DNA from: Gemmatimonadales bacterium | GTDB lineage: Bacteria > Gemmatimonadota > Gemmatimonadetes > Gemmatimonadales > GWC2-71-9 | Direction of reading: 5' to 3' | Assembly: GCA_013813435.1 (NCBI GenBank) | Contig: JACCRS010000050.1 | Coordinates: 1-35,304, forward strand | DNA: 35,304 bases | Shown here: positions 7,514-14,636 of the stretch, one piece after another | Layout: every line of letters starts with the position of its first letter | How positions within the stretch are numbered: the stretch's first letter is position 1 | Translations under genes and position numbers: made by a program | Notes under the pieces: generated by a model | Databases searched by the model: none | What the model was told of the DNA's origin: nothing | What the model saw: only the letters and a program-made list of their open reading frames with translations

Positions 7514-8679
7514 CACCTGAGATTGCGCTCACCGGTTCGACTGGAGAGCGCCGGCGGGTCATGCAGGAAGCCTCCGGGTCCGCACGGGCGTGGGACCCGA
7601 ACGGGCCGAGCGGCGGCTCTCTTGCGCCGGCGATCTGGGACGCATTGCGGGAGGCGGTGCTCTGGGCCGAGGCGGAATGGGAGCGGGTCCTGCAGCACGC
7701 CTCTGGAGTCGAAGAGGCAACCGCCCATCTGGCCCAGCTGTGCACCGCCATCCGGCAGGAAGCCTCGGGCCAGCCGGCGGATACCACGTCCGTACCCCGC
7801 AACGCTCTGTCCCGCCGGTGGCTCAGCCTCATTCGTACGGCCTTTCTGGAGCGGGTGGCAGCGCTGTCCGCCTCCGACTCAACTCAGCTGCTGCAGGTCC
7901 TCAACGCCATCGAGCGCATAGCTCAGCATCTCGAGGCCGACTGGTCGCAGCACTTTACCGACCGACTCTCCGGGCCCGACGGCCTGGAGCTGGTGGTGGA
8001 AGTGGCACATGACCTTCGCTCGCCGCTTACTTCCATTCTCTTTCTGGCCGAGACGCTACAACGCGGCCGGAGCGGGGCGGTGAACGCGGTGCAGGAGCGG
8101 CAGCTAGGGCTGATCTACAGCGCAGCGTTTGGCTTGAGCTCGGTGGCCAGCGATGTCATCGAGTTGGCGCGCGGCGGCGACCGCCTCGTCGATCTGGATC
8201 CCATTCCGTTCTCAGTCACCGACATCCTGGAATCGGTGCGCGATATTGTCCAGCCCATTGCCGAGGAGAAGAATCTCGTAGTGCGGCTGACTTCGCCCGC
8301 GGTTGACTTCCGAATCGGCCATCCAGTAGCCCTGAGCCGTGTGCTGCTGAACCTTACCACCAACGCGCTCAAATTCACCGGTGAAGGTTTCGTGGAGCTG
8401 ACCACGGTCCAACACACTGATCGTTCCATCGAGTTCTCCGTGCGCGACACTGGGCGCGGAATTCCTCCACAGTCGATGGCGACGCTCTTCGAGCCCTTCC
8501 GCCGCCGCCACAAGCCCGGAGAATACGCCTTTTCCGGCTCGGGGCTGGGCCTTTCGATCTGTCGCAAGCTGGTCGAGGCCATGGGTGCCGCCCTGCAAGT
8601 AGAGACTGCGCCCGGTTACGGGACCCGCTTCTACTTCGTGCTCGACCTTCCTGTGGCCGGTGAGCCTCAGTTCGGCTGA
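7510..8679 (+). CDS. Soluble histidine kinase, probable partner of the upstream NtrC-type regulator
   Basis: A 389-aa protein without membrane segments. Residues 1-155 are mostly helical with no recognisable sensor domain. The H-box is VAHDLRSPLTSIL with the phosphorylated H167. The catalytic domain has the N-box LLNLTTNALKFT, G1 in VRDTGRGI, the F-box LFEPF and G2 in GSGLGLSI, so it should autophosphorylate. The proposed GTG start overlaps the preceding stop as GTGA, indicating translational coupling; an ATG at 7561 is the alternative. The frame stays open upstream to 7282, but that part overlaps the regulator gene and resembles no domain. The soluble N-terminus suggests a cytoplasmic signal or a partner protein. 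Confidence 0.93.
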   Translation: MTPEIALTGSTGERRRVMQEASGSARAWDPNGPSGGSLAPAIWDALREAVLWAEAEWERVLQHASGVEEATAHLAQLCTAIRQEASGQPADTTSVPRNALSRRWLSLIRTAFLERVAALSASDSTQLLQVLNAIERIAQHLEADWSQHFTDRLSGPDGLELVVEVAHDLRSPLTSILFLAETLQRGRSGAVNAVQERQLGLIYSAAFGLSSVASDVIELARGGDRLVDLDPIPFSVTDILESVRDIVQPIAEEKNLVVRLTSPAVDFRIGHPVALSRVLLNLTTNALKFTGEGFVELTTVQHTDRSIEFSVRDTGRGIPPQSMATLFEPFRRRHKPGEYAFSGSGLGLSICRKLVEAMGAALQVETAPGYGTRFYFVLDLPVAGEPQFG

Positions 8680-9045
8680 TCCACGGAGCTCCCGGCCCTT
8701 CCAACGCCCCTGCAGTGCGGATACATTTTTCCCCGCAAGCCGCCACCCGCGGATGCCGTCTGTCGCGCCGGCAACACGGCCCGACCGGTTTTCCGGTGAG
8801 CAAAGCGCGCGTCGGCGACCCGGCCGGCGAGGCGCGCTCCTGGAAGACGTTTCCCGGCTGCCGCGTGTGGCTGGCACAACCTGGTTCGCTCAGACCATCG
8901 CGGCGGTATACCTGCCCGGTGCGGAGCGGACCCCCACAATGGTCCTTCGGCCTAGTGGGCTCCCTCGACGCCCTGCCGATTTCCGGGTCCGGCCAGGAGC
9001 GACGAGGGGGCGCGCGGAGGCCTCAGACCCGGAACCGAGAGCTAA
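8680..9045 (+). other. Intergenic stretch of 366 bp, no convincing gene
   Basis: One plus frame is open from 8660 to 9049 and its TGA overlaps the GTG of the next gene, but its translation is Arg/Pro-rich with no domain or ribosome-binding site. Such open frames are common in GC-rich DNA. I see no tRNA, structured RNA or clear promoter here. Confidence 0.5.
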
Positions 9046-10698
9046 GTGAATCGACCGCTTATTCGGCCGGGCCGGCATCTCAGCCAGCCCCCAGTACACG
9101 CCCCACATGCTGCCCTTCTGATCGATTTCGATAACGTCACCCTGGGTATTCAGAAAGACCTCACTAAGGAGCTCCGCACCCTATTAAACAGCGACATCAT
9201 CAAAGGCAAAGTTGCGGTTCAAAGGGCCTATGCCGACTGGAGGCGGTATCCCCAGTATATAGTCCCGCTGTCGGAATCGTCCATTGATCTCATCTTCGCC
9301 CCCGCCTTCGGGTCCAGTAAGAAGAACGCCACCGACATACGCCTTGCCATCGATGCCATCGAGCTGGTCTTTACTCGCCCCGAAATCGGAACCTTCATTT
9401 TGTTGTCGGGGGACAGTGACTTCTCAACGATGGTGATCAAGCTGAAGGAGTACGGCAAGTACGTGATCGGCGTCGGAATCCGGGAATCGGCCAGCGATCT
9501 GTTGATTCAGAATTGCGACGAGTACTACTCCTACAACGATCTCGCCGGCCTCACCAAGGAGGTAGACACTCCTTCGATTCAGCGTGATCCATGGGAGCTT
9601 GCCGCGGAAGCCGTGGCCCAGATGGCTCGTAATGGCGACGTCATGCGCTCTGACCGGCTCAAGCAGGTGATGCAGCAGATCGACTCGAACTTCGACGAAC
9701 GGAATGCGGGGTTCAACCGCTTCAGCAAGTTTGTACTGGAGGCGGGCCAAAAGGGGATCGTACAGATCACGAAGCTGGACAACGGACAATACGAGGTTGC
9801 TCCTGGTACCGTCGTGCCGGCCGCAACTGCAGCAATAGCCGCAGCGGCCCCGGCCTCGACGCCGGGCCCCCGTCAACGGTCGCCTGCAGAGTCAGCGCGG
9901 GAGGATGGTGGACGCCGCGGGAGGGGGCGGCGTGGCCGGGGCGGACGTGAGCGCACGGGTGTCCGGGATGCTGGTGGCCGCGCACGCGGGCCGGAAAGCC
10001 CACGTGACGACAGCGCGCCGCGGCCGGTCCGGGAGGAGCGCGCGGACAGCGGGCTCACGCTCGCTCGAGCCTTTCAGCTGATGTCTCAGGCGTTATCGGA
10101 GTTCCGTTCGCCGGTGGGCCAGGAGGCACTGCGGCTCCGCATGGTCGCGGTGCACGGCCGGGAAGATCCGCTGCTCGATGCCGCTCGCTTCCCGCGGTTG
10201 CTCCGGCAGGCAAACGATGCCGAGGTAGCTGATGTGCGAAAACTGGGCGACGACGACTACGAAATTTCTTTGCAGCGGCAGCCTTCACGACCTATGATGC
10301 CACCAGCAGTGCGTGAGGAGCCACTGGAACAAGGTGCGAGTGCTGCCGACCCTGTGCCGGAGCCCGTCACGGCAGCCGGCCGGGAAAACGGTCAGCGGTT
10401 GGGGCTGCGGTTCCGCCGCGGGTCACGTGGCCCGACGCGGGCCGGGGAGATTCCCCTCATTGGCCTGGTGAGTATCGAGCCGCCGGTGGAACCGGATGAG
10501 CCGGCGGCGTCGGCAACCCTGGCGCCGGTAGAGATTCTGGAGCCGGCGCCGGCAGCGAAGCCGGCCCGGGCCGTGCGGCCCCGTCGCAAGCGGGCCGCGG
10601 CAGCTCCCGCGGAATCCTCCCCGGGCGGGGAAGGCGACGGCGATGCGGTAGCCCCACCTAAACGACCTCGGCCCCGTCCGCGGAAGAAAGCGGAATGA
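9046..10698 (+). CDS. NYN (PIN-like) domain protein with LOTUS/OST-HTH-like repeats and an RGG-type linker
   Basis: A 550-aa protein. Residues 20-165 are a NYN domain of the LabA/limkain-b1 type. Conserved acidic residues occur in LLIDFDN (D27, D29), KKNATDIRLAID (D97) and LLSGDSDF (D123, D125), the usual metal-dependent nuclease site. Residues of about 178-258 look like a winged-helix OST-HTH (LOTUS) module, ending in a DNGQYEV strand. About 285-325 is Arg/Gly-rich. A second LOTUS-like module spans about 340-415, followed by a Pro/Ala-rich basic tail. The combination suggests an RNA-binding ribonuclease or RNA-silencing-type factor; the substrate is unknown. The start is a GTG with weak GAGAG upstream. 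Its stop overlaps the ATG of a DNA glycosylase by 4 nt. Confidence 0.85.
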   Translation: MNRPLIRPGRHLSQPPVHAPHAALLIDFDNVTLGIQKDLTKELRTLLNSDIIKGKVAVQRAYADWRRYPQYIVPLSESSIDLIFAPAFGSSKKNATDIRLAIDAIELVFTRPEIGTFILLSGDSDFSTMVIKLKEYGKYVIGVGIRESASDLLIQNCDEYYSYNDLAGLTKEVDTPSIQRDPWELAAEAVAQMARNGDVMRSDRLKQVMQQIDSNFDERNAGFNRFSKFVLEAGQKGIVQITKLDNGQYEVAPGTVVPAATAAIAAAAPASTPGPRQRSPAESAREDGGRRGRGRRGRGGRERTGVRDAGGRARGPESPRDDSAPRPVREERADSGLTLARAFQLMSQALSEFRSPVGQEALRLRMVAVHGREDPLLDAARFPRLLRQANDAEVADVRKLGDDDYEISLQRQPSRPMMPPAVREEPLEQGASAADPVPEPVTAAGRENGQRLGLRFRRGSRGPTRAGEIPLIGLVSIEPPVEPDEPAASATLAPVEILEPAPAAKPARAVRPRRKRAAAAPAESSPGGEGDGDAVAPPKRPRPRPRKKAE

Positions 10699-11330
10699 AG
10701 CAATCGAGACGGGCAGCTACGCTGCCCGTCGCTTTTTTCCGGCGCCCCGCCGAAACGGTGGCCGCCGAGCTGCTCGGAAAGGTCGTGGTGTCAACCGCGG
10801 GCGGTGAGCTCGCGGCTGGTCGGATAGTGGAGACCGAAGCCTACCTCGGTTATGATGACCCCGCGTCACATGGTTATCTGCACCGCCGGAACGCGCGCAA
10901 CGCGGCGCTATTCGGCCCACCCGGGATCTGGTACGTCTATCTGTCATACGGGATGCACTGGTGCTCCAACCTGGTTTGCCAGCGGGCCGGCCTTGCCAGC
11001 GCTGTGCTGCTCCGGGCTCTGGAGCCGGTTGATGGGTTGGCAACTATGCGGCGTCGGCGGGGCTCGGTACCGGACCACGAGCTGTGCTCTGGACCGGGCA
11101 AGCTGTGTCAGGCCCTGGGGATCACCCGCGACCTGGATGGAGTTGCCATGGCCGGCGGACCGGTGATGGTGCTCCAGGGAGAGCCGCTTGCCCCCGGCTC
11201 GGTTTCCGCAACCCCCAGAATTGGTATCACGAAGGCCGCGGATTGGCCGTTGCGCTTCCACCTGGTTGGATCACCGTGGACATCCCGCAAAGAAAAGGGC
11301 GGGAGATTTCGAAGATCTCCCGCCCCTTAA
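10695..11330 (+). CDS. mpg: 3-methyladenine DNA glycosylase, AAG/MPG family
   Basis: A 211-aa protein that excises alkylated or deaminated purines as the first step of base-excision repair. The catalytic segment VETEAYLGYDDPASH aligns with human AAG. E48 corresponds to the general base E125, Y50 to the stacking Y127 and H59 to H136. The downstream WYVYLSYGMHWC, LLRALEP and SGPGKLCQALGI blocks are also typical, and the length is usual for bacterial members. The ATG overlaps the preceding stop (ATGA), so it is translationally coupled to the NYN-domain gene. The last codons lie inside a strong hairpin shared with the convergent outer-membrane gene. Confidence 0.96.
   Translation: MKQSRRAATLPVAFFRRPAETVAAELLGKVVVSTAGGELAAGRIVETEAYLGYDDPASHGYLHRRNARNAALFGPPGIWYVYLSYGMHWCSNLVCQRAGLASAVLLRALEPVDGLATMRRRRGSVPDHELCSGPGKLCQALGITRDLDGVAMAGGPVMVLQGEPLAPGSVSATPRIGITKAADWPLRFHLVGSPWTSRKEKGGRFRRSPAP
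11297..11325 (-). terminator. Intrinsic terminator of the outer-membrane protein gene, also inside the 3' end of mpg
   Basis: An 11-bp perfect stem (GGGCGGGAGAT at 11297-11307 with ATCTCCCGCCC at 11315-11325) closes a 7-nt loop. On the minus strand it is followed by TTTTCTTT, a good U-tract. On the plus strand only TT follows, so it is mainly a minus-strand terminator but may also slow mpg transcripts. Confidence 0.85.
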
Positions 11331-11346
11331 CGCACCGGCTCGACCG

Positions 11347-12042
11347 TCAGTAGCCGCCGCCGCTCGCTCTCTCGCGGGCGTTGCCCAGATTGAACCGCAG
11401 GCCCGCCGTGAACGTATGGGTTGGGCCACTCAGAAGGTTACCGAAGGCAAACACCTCGGAGCCATCGCTGAACGTCTGCGTGTAGGTCCGCCTGCCTGGA
11501 CCGGTAGTCAGCTGGTACTGTCCGAAGGCACTGAAGTGACTCACGCGGAAGTTCAAGCCTCCGACCAGCGTGCCGAAGCCCGAGCTGCCCATCGATTTTA
11601 CGATGTCGTCATCGGCCGAGTGCCCGCCGGTGTGGAGAAGGCCCACTCCTATACCGAAGAACGGAGTGGCTGGCCCCTTGATTGGGAAAGCCATCAGGAC
11701 CGCGGAGTACTTCCGAATGTAGCTGAACGTCGTTCCCAGGTTTGCGCTGCTGAGTACCCCACCCTCGGCATCCGACGACTGAACGGTATAGAACCCGGCG
11801 CCGTCGGCGTCAAAGCCCTGTTCGGCGGAGAGTAGCAGACCGGTGCGGCGCGCGGTGACCAGCAGGTGGGCGCCACCGAGGGCTACGTTGTCTCTCTCAG
11901 TTCCCATTCCGAAGTTCATTACGCCGCCATGACCACCGACGTACCATTGAAACGTGCCATTGCCCGGCTGTTGGGCTGAGAGCTGGGCCGCCCCAATGCA
12001 AAGGGCCAGCGCGACCGGGATGCTCAGGGTGACCATGCGCAT
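11347..12042 (-). CDS. Outer-membrane beta-barrel protein with signal peptide
   Basis: A 231-aa protein starting MRMVTLSIPVALALCIGAA, a clear Sec signal peptide with likely cleavage after LSAQ near residue 24. The rest shows alternating hydrophobic strands, many glycines and aromatic strand ends (WYVGGHGG, FSAFGQYQLTT, and a C-terminal THTFTAGLRFNLG), typical of small 8-strand porin-like or OmpW/OmpA-type barrels. No specific family can be named. The ATG at 12042 is preferred over 12078 because GGAGG lies 8 nt upstream and the signal peptide begins there. The gene ends in a strong terminator and is monocistronic. Function is unknown. Confidence 0.85.
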   Translation of the reverse strand: MRMVTLSIPVALALCIGAAQLSAQQPGNGTFQWYVGGHGGVMNFGMGTERDNVALGGAHLLVTARRTGLLLSAEQGFDADGAGFYTVQSSDAEGGVLSSANLGTTFSYIRKYSAVLMAFPIKGPATPFFGIGVGLLHTGGHSADDDIVKSMGSSGFGTLVGGLNFRVSHFSAFGQYQLTTGPGRRTYTQTFSDGSEVFAFGNLLSGPTHTFTAGLRFNLGNARERASGGGY

Positions 12043-12185
12043 CAGACTGCCTCCAAAAGGTGTCCGCACCAGGGCCATCCTGATGCTTACCGGGCCGATT
12101 CAGCACGGTAGGTCAAAATGCGGGAACTCATGCTGGAAATCGCGGGATGGAAGTGGAGGGCGAGGCAGGAAGCCTCAGGTATACT

Positions 12186-12220
12186 GCTGGCTTGTTTAGA
12201 GTTAGTTCATACAAGCCAGC
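12186..12220. repeat. Perfect 10-bp inverted repeat
   Basis: GCTGGCTTGT at 12186-12195 and ACAAGCCAGC at 12211-12220 are exact complements separated by 15 nt. It lies between the kbl stop and the outer-membrane gene start, so it could be an operator for the latter or part of the kbl 3' end. No T-run follows in either direction. Confidence 0.7.
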
Positions 12221-12273
12221 TCATCCACAACCGTCGCGGGGGGTGGAATTGCAAGGACCGGGCCCGTTTTTGG

Positions 12274-12301
12274 AGTCACGAGTCTGGAGTCAGAAGTCTG
12301 G
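12274..12301. repeat. Heptameric AGTC repeat array, copy 1 (single arm)
   Basis: Four consecutive 7-nt units begin with AGTC at 12274, 12281, 12288 and 12295 (AGTCACG, AGTCTGG, AGTCAGA, AGTCTGG). The array ends 3 nt from the kbl stop codon. Unlike the other three copies it has no facing GACT arm. Confidence 0.85.
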
Positions 12302-12303
12302 AA

Positions 12304-13503
12304 CTAGATAAGTCGCAGTTGCCGGCCAACCTTCCGGAACGCCGCGAGCGCCTGATCGAGATCTTCGCGGGTATGGGTAGCTGATAACTGGCAGCGAACC
12401 CGGGCCTGTCCTTGAGGCACCACCGGATAACCGAAACCGGTGACGAAGATGCCCTCAGCCAGTAGCAGGTCGCTCATCCGGATGGCAGCAGCGGTCTCGC
12501 CCAGGATGACGGGAACGATCGGCGTCTCTCCCGGCAGCGGTTTGAAACCCAACCCGAGCAGCTGATCGCGGAAGTAACGAGCGTTTTCCCGCAGCGCAGC
12601 CACACGCTCGGGATGAGCTTCGAGGTACTCGATACTGGCAAGGGAGCTCGCTGCCACCGTGGGAGGCAACGCGTTGCTGAAGAGTTGCGGCCGGGCGCGC
12701 TGGGTCAGGTAATCGCAGACCGCCGCAGACGCCGATACGAAGCCACCGGCCGCGCCGCCTAGCGCCTTGCCCAGGGTTGAGGTGATAATGTCCACCTCGC
12801 CGACCATGCCGAAGTGCTCCGCTGTCCCGCGTCCTGTATCACCCAGGACTCCGGTAGCGTGGGAGTCGTCGACCACCAGGACCGCCTCATGCCTGCGGCA
12901 CACCTCGATGAGATCGGGCAGCTTGGCGATGGCGCCTTCCATGGAAAAGACACCGTCGGTAATAACCATCTTGACCCGGCGGTCGCGGGCCGCGGTGAGC
13001 TTCGCGTCAAGGTCGGCCAGATCTCCGTGCTGGTACACCGCCGTGTGGCATTTCGTAACGGCTTTGGCCAGACGGATCCCATCGATAATTGAAGCATGGT
13101 TCAGCTGGTCACTGATTACCAAGTCATGTTCCGTGAGCAGAGTTCCCGTAACAGCCTCGTTGGCATTCCAGGCACTCCCGAAGCTGAGTGCGGCCGGGGT
13201 GCCGACCAGCCGGGCGCAAGCGGTCTCGAGCGCCCGATGAATTGTGAATGTTCCGCAGATGAATCGAACTGAAGCTGTGCCTGCCCCGAAGCGGTCGAGC
13301 CCTTCCTTGCCGGCCCGGACCACGCTGGGCTCGTTCGACAGGCCGAGATAGTTGTTGGAGGAAAGGATGATGATCTCACCTTTTCCTTCCATGCGCACCC
13401 GGCTCGCCTGTGGGCTTTCCAGAAAGTTGAGCCGCTTGTAGGTGCCGTCCCGAACCAACTGCTCCAGCTCCGGCCCTATTCGCTGCTCCAGCGGGCTGGT
13501 CAC
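12304..13503 (-). CDS. kbl: Glycine C-acetyltransferase (2-amino-3-ketobutyrate CoA ligase)
   Basis: A 399-aa PLP enzyme of the alpha-oxoamine synthase family. It cleaves 2-amino-3-ketobutyrate with CoA to glycine and acetyl-CoA, the second step of threonine catabolism. Visible features are SSNNYLGLS near residue 48, the VVDDSHATGVLG aspartate loop, and the PLP-binding K246 in TSTLGKALGG (K244 in E. coli). The length matches the family. The start is a GTG whose TG is shared with the tdh stop (GTGA), so the two are translationally coupled. A frame open upstream to 13650 lies inside tdh and is not part of the protein. The tdh pairing separates it from BioF and HemA relatives. Confidence 0.97.
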   Translation of the reverse strand: MTSPLEQRIGPELEQLVRDGTYKRLNFLESPQASRVRMEGKGEIIILSSNNYLGLSNEPSVVRAGKEGLDRFGAGTASVRFICGTFTIHRALETACARLVGTPAALSFGSAWNANEAVTGTLLTEHDLVISDQLNHASIIDGIRLAKAVTKCHTAVYQHGDLADLDAKLTAARDRRVKMVITDGVFSMEGAIAKLPDLIEVCRRHEAVLVVDDSHATGVLGDTGRGTAEHFGMVGEVDIITSTLGKALGGAAGGFVSASAAVCDYLTQRARPQLFSNALPPTVAASSLASIEYLEAHPERVAALRENARYFRDQLLGLGFKPLPGETPIVPVILGETAAAIRMSDLLLAEGIFVTGFGYPVVPQGQARVRCQLSATHTREDLDQALAAFRKVGRQLRLI

Positions 13504-14540
13504 GCGCCCACCTCCAGGATGACCTTGCCCGCCTGTCCATCCTTGATGACCTGAATGGCCTCGGCGATGCGCTCCAGGGGAAAGCGATGGGTGATGACCG
13601 GCCGGGGATCGAGCTGCCCAGCCCGGAGAAAGCGCTGCATCTGCTGCCATGTCTGGTACATCTTCCTGCCGGTTACTCCGTAGAGAGTGACGCCCTTGAA
13701 GATGATGTCCCGGGCAAAGTCGACTTCGGTCGTGCGATTGGGTGTACCGAGGAGATTTATTCTTCCTCCCCTGCGGACGGCGGACAGTGCCTGCGCGTGA
13801 CCGTTGGGATGCCCACTCATTTCACACACCAGGTCGACGCCATCTCCCGAGGTCAGCTCGAGTATCCGGGCTACCACGTCTTCAGAGCCGGGATTCAGCG
13901 TAACATGCGCGCCCATGGCCCGCGCCAGGTGGAGCCGCTTGGGGTTGTAGTCGCTCGCGATGACCAGCGAGGCGCCGGCCGCCCGAGCCACGCCCACCGC
14001 AAAGCAGCCTATGGGGCCACAACCAAGCACGAAGACGGTGCTCCCCGGTACGTCCCCCTCCAGCACGGTATGCACCGCATTGCCCATGGGATCCATGACG
14101 GCGCCAATCTCGGTGGGAATTCCATCGAGCCTCATGACATTGGAGACCGGCATTGCGATGAAGTCGGCGAAGGCGCCGTTGCGGTCGACCCCGATAATCT
14201 GGGTTCGCCGGCAGAGGTGGGCATCACCCAGCCGGCACTGCAGGCAGTGGCCGCAAACCACGTGGCCCTCGGCTGTGACCAGATCCCCCACCGAGATCAG
14301 TCCGGCCGCGCTGGCCTCGCTACCCATCTCAGTGATCTGGCCCGCGAATTCGTGTCCCACCGTAACCGGGGGCTTGAGACGGCCGCTCGCCCAGCTGTCC
14401 CACTCCCAAATGTGAACATCGGTGCCGCAGACGCCGGCGTGGTGCACCCTGATCAGTACGTCGCTCGCGCCGCAAGCCGGAACCGGCACCTCGCGAAGAA
14501 CGATGCCGGGGCCCGGCGATACCTTCACCAGCGCGCGCAT
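13500..14540 (-). CDS. tdh: L-threonine 3-dehydrogenase
   Basis: A 346-aa zinc-dependent medium-chain dehydrogenase that oxidises L-threonine to 2-amino-3-ketobutyrate with NAD+. Catalytic zinc and proton-relay residues are visible as C38 and T40-D41-H43 (GVCGTDVHIW) and H63-E64 in VGHEF. The structural zinc cysteines are in CGHCLQCRLGDAHLC near 96-110. The NAD site is VLGCGPIGCFA near residue 170. It is the first gene of the tdh-kbl operon, overlapping kbl by 4 nt. A possible -10 box (minus-strand TATATT, 14566-14571) lies 26 nt upstream. Confidence 0.97.
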   Translation of the reverse strand: MRALVKVSPGPGIVLREVPVPACGASDVLIRVHHAGVCGTDVHIWEWDSWASGRLKPPVTVGHEFAGQITEMGSEASAAGLISVGDLVTAEGHVVCGHCLQCRLGDAHLCRRTQIIGVDRNGAFADFIAMPVSNVMRLDGIPTEIGAVMDPMGNAVHTVLEGDVPGSTVFVLGCGPIGCFAVGVARAAGASLVIASDYNPKRLHLARAMGAHVTLNPGSEDVVARILELTSGDGVDLVCEMSGHPNGHAQALSAVRRGGRINLLGTPNRTTEVDFARDIIFKGVTLYGVTGRKMYQTWQQMQRFLRAGQLDPRPVITHRFPLERIAEAIQVIKDGQAGKVILEVGA

Positions 14541-14565
14541 GAGGACTCGAAGTTAGGACGGGGAG

Positions 14566-14571
14566 AATATA
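14566..14571 (-). promoter_or_regulatory. Possible -10 box for tdh-kbl
   Basis: The minus strand reads TATATT (five of six to TATAAT) 26 nt before the tdh ATG. No good -35 element is present. Confidence 0.3.
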
Positions 14572-14605
14572 GCGAGGCAGCGGGTCTGCGGGTCTGCGGC
14601 TAGTC

Positions 14606-14624
14606 CGTCACCCTGAGCGCAGCG
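14606..14624 (+). repeat. CACCCTGAGCGCAGCG-type intergenic motif
   Basis: CGTCACCCTGAGCGCAGCG lies between the fdhF-type gene end and the tdh start. From memory, closely similar strings recur as intergenic repeats in several bacterial phyla. Only one copy is visible here, so it is recorded tentatively. Confidence 0.3.
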
Positions 14625-14636
14625 TTGAGTCCAGGT

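Noticed and set aside
8660-9049. Plus-strand frame of 129 codons whose stop overlaps the GTG of the NYN gene
   Set aside because: The translation is Arg/Pro-rich with no domain, it overlaps the kinase end, and no ribosome-binding site is seen. The GTGA coincidence is noted but not enough.
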